Shown: one piece after another, positions 46,504 to 55,870 of the stretch
Position numbering within the stretch: the first letter of the stretch is position 1
How the letters are laid out: each line of letters opens with the position of its first letter
Source of the DNA: Trichocoleus sp. FACHB-40
GTDB lineage: Bacteria; Cyanobacteriota; Cyanobacteriia; Cyanobacteriales; FACHB-T130
NCBI RefSeq assembly: GCF_014695915.1
Contig: NZ_JACJPF010000034.1
Span: forward strand, 1 to 64,000
Direction of reading: 5' to 3'
Length of the DNA stretch: 64,000 bases
Translations under genes and position numbers: made by a program
The notes under the pieces: model-generated
Databases searched by the model: none
What the model was told of the DNA's origin: nothing
Seen by the model: only the letters and a program-made list of their open reading frames with translations

Positions 46504-46735
46504 TGTAGATACGAACCTCTTAAATGTTTGCAAGAGAACAAGAGTAGCTTTCAGATTTCTACTTGCTGAAAGCTTTTTGCTGTCTTCGGGTGAGTAAGCT
46601 TTTAGAGCTTCGAGACTGATAATATGGTGAGGCTCTCTTAGCTATTGTAAAAAAGAGGATGCGTAAGCCTGGGTTCGGTGTCTACGCCTACAAGCATCCG
46701 TATAGCCGTACTTTAGTCTTTATATATTAAGTTGT

Positions 46736-46963
46736 ATGACAACTCAGGCTGGATTTGTTCTCAAGGTGCTAATTCTCTCAGCTGTGCTGTCGATTTTGAT
46801 TAAGTATGCTGGGCCTTATATTCCTATTCCAGCAACAGGAGCGATGTTTCTAGGGAACGATCCACTACAAGCGATCGCGCTTATAGTCGTCTTTCTCCCC
46901 ACTCTCATCATGGCTTTTGCCCTCTGGCGGCGGGCATATCTTTATAAGGGGGCTGGGGATTAG
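46736..46963 (+). CDS. Small two-helix membrane protein, 75 aa
   Basis: A 75-residue hydrophobic protein with two transmembrane helices (about 8-24 and 44-64) joined by a loop with YIPIPATGAMFLGNDPLQ. It looks like a conserved cyanobacterial protein of unknown role. The final codons are part of the heptamer repeat that follows, showing that the repeat reaches into the coding end. Confidence 0.7.
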   Translation: MTTQAGFVLKVLILSAVLSILIKYAGPYIPIPATGAMFLGNDPLQAIALIVVFLPTLIMAFALWRRAYLYKGAGD

Positions 46964-47102
46964 GGACTAGGGACTAGGGACTAGGAACTAGGGGCTGGGG
47001 ACTAGGTAAGACTTTTCCCCAATTCCCAATTCCCAATCCCCAATCCCCAATCCCCAATCCCCAATCCCCAATCCCCAATCCCCAATCCCTAGTCCCCAAT
47101 CC
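46949..47102. repeat. Large STRR heptamer array with inverted half
   Basis: The first half is G-rich (repeats of ggggattaggg and ggactag) and the second is a run of about eleven CCCCAAT/CCCAATT-type heptamers (about 47016-47100). The two halves are roughly complementary and could fold into a long hairpin. This is the largest such array in the window. Confidence 0.8.
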
Positions 47103-47208
47103 AAAATTGGCATCCCTCCCGCGAAGCTAGGCGAAAGTTGCCGATATCGGCTAATCTAGCTGCATTGATCGGGAATTATAGCCTGAGATAGTCTTTGAGG
47201 CGTCACTT

Positions 47209-48378
47209 GTGAAACTAGGTCAGCTAATTGGCTTTTTTGCCATAGTCGTTTCTTTATATATCCTGTGGCAAATACGGGATTTGTTACTGCTACTGTTTGC
47301 TGCTATTGTGTTAGCGACTGCCTTGAATCGGCTATCGCTACGGCTGCAACGATCGGGAATGCAACATGGCTTAGCTGTGTTGTGTTCAATTGCTTTGTTA
47401 CTAGCCCTGATTGTAGGATTTTTCTGGCTAATTGTGCCCCCGTTTGCAGTCCAGTTTGAAGAACTAACACAGCGGGTTCCCCAAGGATTTGAGCGCCTGA
47501 ATAATTGGACTGATTACTGGAGAGATCGTGTTCCTACCCAGCTAGTTCCGTATCTACCGGATGTGGACAGCATCAGCCAACAAGTACAGCCTTTATTAAA
47601 TCGGCTGTTAGGAGGCTCGGTCGCGTTTTTCTCTAGCTCTTTGGGCGTTATACTCAGGGTTTTGTTAGTGCTAGTTTTGACAGGGATGCTATTAGCAAAT
47701 CCTCAAGCTTATCGCAAGGGATTTGTGCGGTTATTCCCCTCTTTTTATCGGCGGCGAGTGGATGGAATTTTGGATCAATGCGAAGTTGCATTGGGAAGGT
47801 GGCTTGGTGGCGCACTGATTAGCATGAGTGTAGTAGCGCTGATGAGTATGGTTGGGCTGTCAATTTTGCGTATACCTTCACCGTTGGCCCAAGGAATTTT
47901 GGCGGGGGTTTTGAACTTGATTCCCAATCTGGGCCCAACTATTAGTGTGATACCACCAATGGCGATCGCATTGTTGGAAGCTCCTTGGAAATCTGTCGCG
48001 GTGTTCGGTCTTTACTTTGCCATTCAGCAGATTGAAAGTAATTTTTTGACCCCTTACGTCATGGCTCAGCAGGTATCGCTACTGCCAGCTGTAACTTTAC
48101 TTTCTCAAGTGTTTTTTGCCACCTTCTTTGGATTTTTGGGGTTATTTTTGGCGCTACCTTTAACCGTCGTTGGTCAAATTTGGGTAAAAGAAGTATTAAT
48201 CAAAGATGTTCTCGATCAATGGCGTAGCGATCGCAAACAGGTTTTTGATGCCAAGGGTACAGATTTATCCGATGAAGCTGGTGAATTTGATCAAGAAACT
48301 GGAGTTTTGCCAGAAGCGAATCTACCAATCCATGACGAGCCGAATCTTGATGATGTGAGTGGCAAACATAAAAAGTAG
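47209..48378 (+). CDS. AI-2E family transporter
   Basis: A 389-residue membrane protein of the AI-2 exporter (PerM/TqsA-like) superfamily with about eight helices. Family blocks include IRDLLLLLFAAIVLATALNR, GVLNLIPNLGPTIS and the C-terminal FGFLGLFLALPLTV. It begins with GTG. The acidic tail (DEAGEFDQETG...) is cytoplasmic. In this family the substrate is often not AI-2, so the function is a transport role of unknown cargo. Confidence 0.88.
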   Translation: MKLGQLIGFFAIVVSLYILWQIRDLLLLLFAAIVLATALNRLSLRLQRSGMQHGLAVLCSIALLLALIVGFFWLIVPPFAVQFEELTQRVPQGFERLNNWTDYWRDRVPTQLVPYLPDVDSISQQVQPLLNRLLGGSVAFFSSSLGVILRVLLVLVLTGMLLANPQAYRKGFVRLFPSFYRRRVDGILDQCEVALGRWLGGALISMSVVALMSMVGLSILRIPSPLAQGILAGVLNLIPNLGPTISVIPPMAIALLEAPWKSVAVFGLYFAIQQIESNFLTPYVMAQQVSLLPAVTLLSQVFFATFFGFLGLFLALPLTVVGQIWVKEVLIKDVLDQWRSDRKQVFDAKGTDLSDEAGEFDQETGVLPEANLPIHDEPNLDDVSGKHKK

Positions 48379-48427
48379 CAATAAATAGCGATCGCTATCA
48401 TCACCACTCCTCAATGAGAGAATAATA

Positions 48428-49339
48428 TTGCTCTCTCAAATTGCACTCTTGGAATACGACAACACCTGTAAATATCTTGCCGAGAATTACCCAGCTGACT
48501 TTGCCAACTGGCTACTCAATGTTGATTCAGACATTGAGGTAATCAAAACTGAACTGGGTTTAGAACCGATTCGCGCTGATTCTGTCACCTTTCTGCAAGT
48601 CGCCAACCAAATCCTGCACCTAGAATTTCAAACCTTAGCGCAATCAACTCCTCCCCTCGACTTCCGGATGCTCGATTACTACACGCGGCTCAAGCGACAA
48701 TATTGGTGTGAAATCGTGCAGGTGGTGATTTTCTTGCAAGCCACCACCTCAGAACTCGTCTTTAGACAGCAGTATGTAGACACAAGTACCAGACACCACT
48801 ATCGCGTCATCCGTCTGTGGGAAGAAGATCCTGCCCCACTCCTGGCAAACCCTGCTCTCTTACCACTGGCAACCTTAGCTCGCAGCGACTCCCCCAGAGT
48901 TTTATTAGAGCAAGTTGCCGCTGGGGTCGCTACGATCGAGGGAAGCGCCGAGCGAAAGAATATCCTAGCTTGTGCAGGGGTTCTGGCTGGTTTGCGGTTT
49001 AAAAAAGATTTGATTCAACAACTATTGCGAGAGGAAATTATGCAGGAATCTGTTATCTATCAAGACATCCTCCAAAAGGGGGAGATGCGAGGTGAGCAAC
49101 GAGGTCTGCAACGAGGTCTGCAACAAGGTCTGCAACGAGGCAGGGAAGAGGGCAGGCAGCAAGGAGAGGCGGCGTTAATTTTGCGGCTACTAACACTACG
49201 GTTTGGTGAAATTAATCCTCAACTGCAAGAACAGATTCGCGGTTTAGCTATCCCTCAGTTAGAAGAATTGGCGGAAGCGCTGTTGAATTTCTCCAGCCAA
49301 AGCGATTTAGTCAACTACTTGGCGACTCAGGAGCCATAA
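48428..49339 (+). CDS. Rpn-family nuclease/transposase-like protein with DUF4351
   Basis: A 303-residue protein. The N-terminal half (YDNTCKYLAENYPADFANWL, LEFQT) belongs to the PD-(D/E)XK-type Rpn/DUF4351 group common in cyanobacteria; LHLEFQ provides the expected glutamate. A tandem low-complexity segment (repeats of RG-LQ) lies near 216-240. The C-terminal DUF4351 region includes LTLRFGEINPQLQEQI. It begins with TTG since no ATG is in frame. Relatives may be recombination-promoting nucleases, but many copies have no known activity. Confidence 0.78.
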   Translation: MLSQIALLEYDNTCKYLAENYPADFANWLLNVDSDIEVIKTELGLEPIRADSVTFLQVANQILHLEFQTLAQSTPPLDFRMLDYYTRLKRQYWCEIVQVVIFLQATTSELVFRQQYVDTSTRHHYRVIRLWEEDPAPLLANPALLPLATLARSDSPRVLLEQVAAGVATIEGSAERKNILACAGVLAGLRFKKDLIQQLLREEIMQESVIYQDILQKGEMRGEQRGLQRGLQQGLQRGREEGRQQGEAALILRLLTLRFGEINPQLQEQIRGLAIPQLEELAEALLNFSSQSDLVNYLATQEP

Positions 49340-49442
49340 TTTCAACAGCAGCACATAACGTGAACCGCTGAAAGGGGTCGCCCCAAAGGGCGTCGCAATA
49401 GAGGAAACTAAGGATGAGCAATCCCACCCTTCAACCTTCCCT

Positions 49443-50642
49443 ATGCGAACTATCGCCGAAATTAACGACAAGATCAGCCGCCAATTGGCTGTTGTGTGGA
49501 CAACAGAAGAATTAAAAGCACGGGTGGCAGAGGTGGGAGTCACCCAAGCCGCTAAGGAAGTGGATGTAATTACCACTGGCACCTTTGAGCCAATGGAGTC
49601 ATCGGGGGCGATCATCAACCTGGGACACACTGATCCACCGATGAAAATTCGCCGTTGTTGGTTGGATGGAGTACCAGCCTACGCGGGATTTGGTGCCGTG
49701 GATCTGTATTTGGGTGCAACCGGGATGGTGGAATACGCCAGCACTGGTGAAGCACCAGATGGGGAAGAATCAAGAGAACGCGGTGGCGGCCATATCATAG
49801 AAGACTTGATTGCTGGTAAACCTGTGCAACTACGCGCCATCGGACAAGTTACAGATTGCTATCCGCGAGCGTCCTTTGAGACAACCATCACCCGCGACAC
49901 GATTAACCAATTTTACTTATTTAATCCGCGCAATATATACCAAAATTTTATTGTAGGGGTGAATGGAGGCGATCGCCCTCTCTTCACTTACCTCGGCCCT
50001 TTGCAGCCCCGACTAGCAAATGCCGTCTATTCAAACGCTGGGGCAATTTCCCCCCTCCTCAACGATCCCGACCTGCAACTGATTGGTATCGGCACCCGGA
50101 TTTTTTTAGGCGGCGGCATCGGTTACGTTTCCTGGGAAGGCACGCAGCACTTTCCTTTACAAAAGCGCTTACCAAATCGGACACCAATCGGCCCAGCAGC
50201 CACCCTTGCCTTGATGGGAGATGCTAAACAAATGAACCCCCGCTGGGTGCGCGGTTGCTACTTCAAAAATTACGGCCCTTCTGTAATGCTGGGTGTCGGC
50301 GTTCCCTTGCCAGTGTTGCACGAGCAAGTCGTCGCTAGTTGTGCAGTCCAAGACAAAGACATCGTAGCGCCAGTTGTCGATTTCTCGATTCCCCGGCGCG
50401 TCCGTCCCACCTTTGGCTTAGTGAGTTACGCCCAGTTAAAAACTGGACGGATCTCCATTGAAGGTAAACCCGTGCGGGTTGCCCCCCTTGCGTCTGTGTT
50501 TCTCTCGCGTCAAGTAGCGCTGGAGTTGAAGCAATGGATTGAGGCTGGGGAATTTACCCTCACTGAACCTGTTGCCCAGATTCCGATGGATCGGTCTTTT
50601 TTACCCCAAGACCGATGGGGTTCTCAAATTTCCTTGGAATAG
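49443..50642 (+). CDS. DUF39 homocysteine-biosynthesis-type protein
   Basis: A 399-residue protein of the DUF39 family, which in methanogens and some bacteria takes part in homocysteine formation from aspartate semialdehyde. Family blocks visible are VITTGTFEPMESSGAI, CWLDGVPAYAGFGAVD and GVGVPLPVLHEQV with a conserved cysteine in SCAVQD. Two further cysteines occur in CWLDG and GCYFKNYGPS. The role in cyanobacteria is not established. It appears monocistronic. Confidence 0.85.
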   Translation: MRTIAEINDKISRQLAVVWTTEELKARVAEVGVTQAAKEVDVITTGTFEPMESSGAIINLGHTDPPMKIRRCWLDGVPAYAGFGAVDLYLGATGMVEYASTGEAPDGEESRERGGGHIIEDLIAGKPVQLRAIGQVTDCYPRASFETTITRDTINQFYLFNPRNIYQNFIVGVNGGDRPLFTYLGPLQPRLANAVYSNAGAISPLLNDPDLQLIGIGTRIFLGGGIGYVSWEGTQHFPLQKRLPNRTPIGPAATLALMGDAKQMNPRWVRGCYFKNYGPSVMLGVGVPLPVLHEQVVASCAVQDKDIVAPVVDFSIPRRVRPTFGLVSYAQLKTGRISIEGKPVRVAPLASVFLSRQVALELKQWIEAGEFTLTEPVAQIPMDRSFLPQDRWGSQISLE

Positions 50643-50852
50643 TCATTAAAGACTAATTCTCGTTCCCAGTCTCAGGGTGGTTTCATACAATCAAAGAAAA
50701 TATCGAAAATTGCGACATTTTGTAGGGGCATGGCAATGCCCCTACCGCCAGCCAAAATCAACGTTACAGAGTTTTCTTTTAATAAATGAAACCATCCTTC
50801 TTTCATCGTTCCCAGACTGGGACTGGGAACGAGGGTTGGTTCTTTTGCCTTT
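50643..50852. repeat. Intergenic palindromic repeats
   Basis: Within this gap gtaggggcat (50722-50731) pairs with atgcccctac (50736-50745), the same family as 7207-7233. A second palindrome, cgttcccagactgggactgg..., is at about 50808-50832. No gene is supported. Confidence 0.6.
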
Positions 50853-51812
50853 TTACTTTTTACTTTCTGGAGGCGGTGTTGAGCGTTTAACTGGCTTCGG
50901 CAGGGGTTCCCGGCGTTTGGGTTGCGGGGCTGCTGCTGCTGGTCTGTCTCCTGCGGGACGCATGGGACGCTCTCGATTGCCTGTTGGTCTTCTGCCTGGA
51001 GGACGACCCCCCCCACCTCGGAAGGGCTTCTTGCCCGGAATCTTCCTGGGAGGAAGACGACCAATATCTTTGCTCTCCTGAATCACCAAGTTGTTACCTT
51101 GCCGCTGCACTTGCACATCCATGAAGTGACCAACAGCTTTGTCTTGGACAATGCCCTTGAGTTTCAACTTGAAAAACTTGGGATTTTCCTCGTCCTTGCG
51201 GGGAGACTGCTTGATCTTGATGACGATGTCTTCTTCTTCTGGCGACTGATAAATCACCTCGCCGCGAATGGAAAAATAACCATCGTTGGCTACACTTTCG
51301 TCGCTTTGAGCATCCGTTTGAGCATCTGTTAGTTCGGTTGATTCTGCCTCAGACTCAGGCGGCGGTTGGTTCAGTCTTTCAGGCTCCCAGACACCCACAA
51401 TTTGGACGTGCAAGTTGCCGTCTTCTTGTCGCATTCGGGGATAAACAACCCACAGGTGTTCTTGCTCTAAGTTCAGGTGATTTTTCACCAAACTCATAAC
51501 TCGACCCAGTAGCACGGCATCGATGTCTGTTCCATCTGATGCCAGAAGCATTCCTCGCGTAAATTGCTCTTCGGAGGAGGTGTATTTACCCCGTACCAGG
51601 CCAATTGCCCGGTACTGCATTGGTTCGCTGGGCGGGGGAATTGGTCGCTGCCTTGTGGCAGCATCATCAGAGACAGGCACTTGTGTTGTTTCCGAATCGC
51701 TGTTCGGCATTGTATCGGCTGGTATTAGCGGATTGGGCGTTTGTGGTGGCTCTGGCTTGGGATCACCAGAAGACTCAGGTAAGTCGGAAAACCGATTCAC
51801 AGAAGGACTCAT
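50853..51812 (-). CDS. Cyanobacterial hypothetical protein with basic proline-rich tail
   Basis: A 319-residue soluble protein. The first ~65 residues are Pro/Ser/Asp-rich and disordered. The central domain (about 66-155, YRAIGLVRGKYTSSEEQF, LWVVYPRMRQEDGNLHVQIV) and a later beta stretch (VIKIKQSP, FKLKLKGIVQ) look folded. The C-terminal ~70 residues are rich in Arg, Gly and Pro, a nucleic-acid-binding composition. It may be an RNA-binding protein, which is only inferred from the tail. Confidence 0.75.
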   Translation of the reverse strand: MSPSVNRFSDLPESSGDPKPEPPQTPNPLIPADTMPNSDSETTQVPVSDDAATRQRPIPPPSEPMQYRAIGLVRGKYTSSEEQFTRGMLLASDGTDIDAVLLGRVMSLVKNHLNLEQEHLWVVYPRMRQEDGNLHVQIVGVWEPERLNQPPPESEAESTELTDAQTDAQSDESVANDGYFSIRGEVIYQSPEEEDIVIKIKQSPRKDEENPKFFKLKLKGIVQDKAVGHFMDVQVQRQGNNLVIQESKDIGRLPPRKIPGKKPFRGGGGRPPGRRPTGNRERPMRPAGDRPAAAAPQPKRREPLPKPVKRSTPPPESKK

Positions 51813-52062
51813 ATTACTCCTCGCGGCGGAGACACATCCCCTTAGGGGGAGTCAGTCAGCTCATTGTACTGAATGCAGAGATGCGACTGGTAGATCCGCA
51901 ATGTTTTTGCACGAAACTAAGCAAAAACTCCTATAGAGTATCAAATTTAATACAATGCTGCCACTATTTTAGAGCTTGGAGGCGGTGAGGCAGCTTGTCG
52001 TAAGTGCAAAAGTGGAAAATCCGTTTGTGGTCGATAATGTCAATAGAGTTCAATGCAGTTGT

Positions 52063-52965
52063 GTGTCCAAAAAACGCGGTCGCTGGTTAATTAATTTGGT
52101 ATTGGTGCTGGGTGTACTGGTGTTTGTAGGTGTGTCGATTATTCCGCTGGTAGGTATGGTTTTTGAGCAAAAGCCGCCTTCCACTGGAGCGACACCTGTA
52201 GCAAGCCAGACGAGCCAACCACCTGTCAATCAGTCGGAATTAGAAGCTCAGGCGAAAGGTTATGAATTGGTTTTGCAGAAGGAGCCTGAGAATCAAACGG
52301 CGTTGCGAGGGTTGTTGGAAACGCGGCTGAAACTGCGCGACGTTAAGGGCGCGATCGCACCCTTGGAAAAACTGGCGAAACTGAATCCCCAGCAGTCTGA
52401 GTACGCTGTTTTGCTCGCTCAAGCTAAACAAAAAACTGGCGATTCTGAAGGTTCGGCCCAAACTTATCGCTCGATTTTGACTTCTAAACCGGGAGATATT
52501 TATGCTCTGCAAGGTCTTGTAGGTCTTTTGCTCGAACAAAACCGTCCGGAGGCGGCGATAGGGCTGCTACAAGATACTTTGAAAACGGCAACAGATGTGA
52601 ATCAAGTGCAGCCGGGTAGTGTGGATGTAACTTCGGTGCAGTTGGAGTTGGGTAAGGTTTATGTTGGGCAAAATCGTTTTCCGGAAGCGATCGCTATTTA
52701 CGATGAGGCGATTAAGGGTAATAAACAGGATTTTCGCCCCATCGTAGCTAAGGCTTATGTGCTTCAACAACAAGGCAGAACTGCCGAAGCTAAGCCCTTA
52801 TTCGACACTGCTATTGCTTTAGCACCAGCGGATGTCAAAGACCGAATTAAACAATTGGCTACCCAAACACCTACATCCACCAATTCTCCCGCCAACCCTC
52901 CCTCTAATGCTCCCAGCAGTGTGCCTACTATTCCACCACCTCAGCCTGACGAAACAAGAGACTAA
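52063..52965 (+). CDS. TPR-repeat protein with N-terminal membrane anchor
   Basis: A 300-residue protein. A single hydrophobic segment (about residues 7-31) anchors it. TPR-like helical pairs run from about 60 to 270 (NQTALRGLLETRLKL, NRPEAAIGLLQD, NRFPEAIAIYDEAI), and a Pro/Ser/Thr-rich tail ends it. The GTG at 52063, giving VSKKRGRWLINLV, is preferred because the segment before it is atypical. It most likely is a scaffold in the envelope or thylakoid. A terminator follows directly. Confidence 0.8.
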   Translation: MSKKRGRWLINLVLVLGVLVFVGVSIIPLVGMVFEQKPPSTGATPVASQTSQPPVNQSELEAQAKGYELVLQKEPENQTALRGLLETRLKLRDVKGAIAPLEKLAKLNPQQSEYAVLLAQAKQKTGDSEGSAQTYRSILTSKPGDIYALQGLVGLLLEQNRPEAAIGLLQDTLKTATDVNQVQPGSVDVTSVQLELGKVYVGQNRFPEAIAIYDEAIKGNKQDFRPIVAKAYVLQQQGRTAEAKPLFDTAIALAPADVKDRIKQLATQTPTSTNSPANPPSNAPSSVPTIPPPQPDETRD

Positions 52966-52995
52966 AGAAAGTTAGGAGTCATGAGTTTTGCTAAG

Positions 52996-53022
52996 CCGGA
53001 GACTTTGAATCTCCGGATTTTT
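52996..53022 (+). terminator. Intrinsic terminator after the TPR gene
   Basis: ccggaga (52996-53002) pairs perfectly with tctccgg (53010-53016), followed by attttt. It lies 31 bases after the stop codon. Confidence 0.85.
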
Positions 53023-53078
53023 GAGTTGGCAAAAAGTTAGGATTTAGAAGCTGAAAACTAAAAGTTAGAGTTATTAAC

Positions 53079-53702
53079 TCATAACTTATAAGTTTCTAAA
53101 ATTGCCATCGCTCCAAAAACCAAAAACAAGCAGCCACCAATTCCTGTAATTATCCGTTCAGAAATTCGCCCTGCAATCATACGACCGCCTAAGACTGCGA
53201 TCGCTGCACAAATACTATGCCCCAAAATCGCTCCAGCTGTGACACCCACCGCTGGATAGGATGCTGCCATCGCAATCGTAGCAATCTGTGTGCGATCGCC
53301 CCATTCCGCCACAAATGTCAACATAAAGGCTTCCATGACAATCGCCCACTGGCTTTTGTGTTTCGGCATTTTCAACTCAGCTTCTTTCACGGTGCTGAGT
53401 GCTTCTTCTGCTTCCGCACACTCTGCTTCCGCTGGCATTTGGGCAGCATCGTAAAGTAACTTCACCCCAAAACCCAAAAACAATGCAATTTCCGCAAACT
53501 TAACATAATTCTGGGGTAGTAAAGACGCTACTTGTCCAACTAAAACAGAAACTATCGTCATCACTGCCAAAGCCGCTACAACTCCAGTAAATACCAATCT
53601 TCGGGAGTGGCGCATTGCCAAAATCACAGCAATAAAAAAGGTTTTATCGCCTAATTCTGAAATGGTAATTAGTAATAAACCTGCGGTAAAAGCTGCCAGC
53701 AT
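53079..53702 (-). CDS. mnx: GDT1/TMEM165-family (UPF0016) manganese exporter
   Basis: A 207-residue membrane protein of the UPF0016 family. The two signature motifs are ELGDKT (near residue 16) and EWGDRT (near 136), each in one half of the duplicated six- or seven-helix fold. The Synechocystis member, Mnx, exports manganese from the cytoplasm to the thylakoid lumen and prevents Mn toxicity. The leader carries a yybP-ykoY manganese riboswitch with a visible switch hairpin, which supports the assignment. Confidence 0.93.
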   Translation of the reverse strand: MLAAFTAGLLLITISELGDKTFFIAVILAMRHSRRLVFTGVVAALAVMTIVSVLVGQVASLLPQNYVKFAEIALFLGFGVKLLYDAAQMPAEAECAEAEEALSTVKEAELKMPKHKSQWAIVMEAFMLTFVAEWGDRTQIATIAMAASYPAVGVTAGAILGHSICAAIAVLGGRMIAGRISERIITGIGGCLFLVFGAMAILETYKL

Positions 53703-53765
53703 GGTCTCAAGATCCTCAGAATTTTCTACTTAAATTCCATCTGAGTGAGCTTGATAAGACTATAA

Positions 53766-53819
53766 AGACCTCACCAAGCTCACATCTTATGTGAACTTAG
53801 TGAAGGTCTCGCTCCCAAG
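53766..53819 (-). promoter_or_regulatory. Expression-platform hairpin of the Mn riboswitch
   Basis: On the minus strand agaccttcac pairs with gtgaggtct, extended by aagttcacat with atgtgagctt, followed by ttta. Its first strand is the same gaccttc that closes the aptamer's P1 helix, so the two folds exclude each other. This gives a terminator that would be prevented when manganese holds P1. Confidence 0.7.
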
Positions 53820-53951
53820 GCGGGAAACTTTAGCTGGTGCCACTACGCGCCGTGTCAAGTTTCTCTTTTCTTGTCACCTGAACCAGGCTTATCGCCAGTA
53901 TGTTGATTCAGATGGGCTAGCAAATTCTCTCGCTAGCAGCTACTCCCCTTC
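53811..53951 (-). ncRNA. yybP-ykoY manganese riboswitch
   Basis: Read on the minus strand, the leader has the conserved 5' core gaaggggagtagc (to 53951) and the 3' core gcgagaccttc (about 53813-53823). The two form the P1 helix (gaagg with ccttc). Between them lies tcaacatact, another conserved loop element of the family. Rfam-type yybP-ykoY RNAs sense Mn2+ and usually switch on Mn efflux genes. The downstream UPF0016 gene fits exactly. Confidence 0.88.
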
Positions 53952-54009
53952 ATTGTTAAGTAATTTTACCTCTATCTTAGACGAAAGGATAGTAGTGAAA
54001 TTACCCAAA

Positions 54010-54098
54010 TAAAATTTGGGAATGGGGAATGGGGAATGGAGATTGGGGACTATGTAAGACTTTTTCCTAATCCCCAATCCCTAATCCCTAATCCCTAA
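54010..54098. repeat. Heptamer repeats (ggggaat and ccctaat)
   Basis: A short G-rich run (gggaatggggaatggggaat) is followed by its complement (cctaatccccaatccctaat), both of the STRR type. The second part reaches the sdhA stop codon. Confidence 0.7.
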
Positions 54099-55822
54099 TA
54101 CTTCCGCTCTTTCGGCTCAAACATGGTAATCGTCACAGGTTTATACTGAAGGTCAATCCCGGCGGGGGAATAGTAAGCCATCGTGTGCTTGAGGAAATTG
54201 CTATCGTCTCGCTCTTGATAATCCTCCCGGAAGTGTGCGCCACGACTTTCCTGGCGGTTGAGAGCAGATGTGAGAATTATCTGACCGACAATTATCAGGC
54301 TGCGGAGTTCCATAGCTTCGATGACTTCAGTGTTCCAGAGTTTGCCTTTGTCATCCAGGTAGATATCTTGGGATTGAGAAAGGATTTCTTGCAACTTTGT
54401 CAAGCCCTCGCGCATCAATTCCTCGGTGCGGAAAACACCACAATACTTAGTCATGCAGTCTTGGAAGGATTCACGGACTTGGTTAATACGGTATTGCCCT
54501 GATTGATCCAGTAGCGCTTGGATTTTGCAGTGAGCTTCTAGCAAATAGGATTGCTCATCTAGATCCGGCAATTTGCGATTTTGGACAAATTGTGCTAGTG
54601 AAGCGCCTGTTTTTCGCCCGTAAACGATACACTCAAGCAGGGAATTGCTTCCCAGCCGATTTGCCCCGTGAACGGAGACGCAAGCGGCTTCCCCGGCGGC
54701 AAAGAAGGCATCAACTAAGGTGTCTGTGCCACTACGAACTTGACCGCTAGTATTGACGGGGATGCCGCCCATTGAGTAGTGAACGGTAGGGCGGACTGGC
54801 ATCGGCTGATTTACGGCATCGATACTCAGTAGGCGATGAGCTTCTTCCCAAGCGAAGGGAACCCGATTCATAATTTTTTCTCGCCCCATGTGGCGCAAGT
54901 CGAGATAGACAAAAGGCCCACCTGCACTACCATCGGGATGAATGCCGCGTCCGGCGCTAATTTCCAGAGCGATCGCACGAGAAGTAATATCTCTAGGAGC
55001 CAGTTCCATGCGACTAGGGGCGTAATTCGCCATGAAGCGATCGCCCTCACTATTGATCAGATATGCCCCCTCACCCCGCACCGCCTCGGAAATTAGCACC
55101 CCCACCGGATACAATCCAGTCGGGTGAAACTGCACAAACTCCATATCTTCCAGAGGCACCCCAGCCAGGGCAGACATCGCCAAACCATCCCCTGTCGAAG
55201 CATAGTCATTTGAGGTCGTATTATAAACCCGACCATACCCGCCTGTGGCGAACATGACCGCCTTCGCTCGGACAACCTCAATTTGCCCATCTAGAAGGTG
55301 GTACATCACCACGCCCTTCGCCTGGGCATCTTCCAAAATCAACTGCATCACGTACCACTCATCATAGATACGGACACCGCAACGACGCAGGTTATTAACT
55401 AATTCGTGCAGAATTGCGTGACCAGTCTTATCTGCTGCGTAGCAAGTGCGATTGTGAGAATGTCCTCCAAAAGCTCTCTGGGCAACGCGACCATCTGGCA
55501 ACCGGGAAAATAGCACTCCCATGTGTTCCAGGTCAATTACCACATCTGGAGCTTCGCGGGTAAGGATTGCCACCGCGTCCTGATCCGCCAAGTAGTCCGA
55601 ACCCTTTACGGTATCAAAGGCATGAGCTTCCCAACTGTCTTCGGCATCTACATTTTTCAGGGTTGCCGCCATGCCACCTTGGGCGGCGACAGAGTGGGAA
55701 CGAATCGGATGAGTTTTGGCAACGAGAGCTACACTCAAGCTGGGGTCGGTGCGGACAATCTCCAGGGCGGCACGACACCCCGCTAATCCACCTCCCACAA
55801 TGATGACATCGTGTTCAAGCAT
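54095..55822 (-). CDS. sdhA: Succinate dehydrogenase/fumarate reductase flavoprotein subunit
   Basis: A 575-residue flavoprotein. The FAD-binding motif is VGGGLAGCRAA at the N terminus; the histidine that carries FAD covalently is H43 (RSHSVAAQGGM). Substrate-site blocks are FHPTGLYPVG, RGEGAYL and HYSMGGIPVN. It oxidises succinate to fumarate and feeds electrons to plastoquinone in the thylakoid or plasma membrane. No iron-sulfur subunit is adjacent, which is usual for cyanobacteria. Confidence 0.95.
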   Translation of the reverse strand: MLEHDVIIVGGGLAGCRAALEIVRTDPSLSVALVAKTHPIRSHSVAAQGGMAATLKNVDAEDSWEAHAFDTVKGSDYLADQDAVAILTREAPDVVIDLEHMGVLFSRLPDGRVAQRAFGGHSHNRTCYAADKTGHAILHELVNNLRRCGVRIYDEWYVMQLILEDAQAKGVVMYHLLDGQIEVVRAKAVMFATGGYGRVYNTTSNDYASTGDGLAMSALAGVPLEDMEFVQFHPTGLYPVGVLISEAVRGEGAYLINSEGDRFMANYAPSRMELAPRDITSRAIALEISAGRGIHPDGSAGGPFVYLDLRHMGREKIMNRVPFAWEEAHRLLSIDAVNQPMPVRPTVHYSMGGIPVNTSGQVRSGTDTLVDAFFAAGEAACVSVHGANRLGSNSLLECIVYGRKTGASLAQFVQNRKLPDLDEQSYLLEAHCKIQALLDQSGQYRINQVRESFQDCMTKYCGVFRTEELMREGLTKLQEILSQSQDIYLDDKGKLWNTEVIEAMELRSLIIVGQIILTSALNRQESRGAHFREDYQERDDSNFLKHTMAYYSPAGIDLQYKPVTITMFEPKERKY

Positions 55823-55870
55823 CTTTGGTCTGATATCTGGAATTCCTATCTCTATGAGTAACGCAAATAA

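Noticed and set aside
46949-47102. CRISPR array
   Set aside because: The units are 7-base tandem heptamers without spacers; there are no 25-40-base repeats with unique spacers and no cas genes in the window.
48428-49339. Insertion-sequence transposase
   Set aside because: The Rpn/DUF4351 type is often labelled transposase, but no terminal inverted repeats or target duplications are visible around it.
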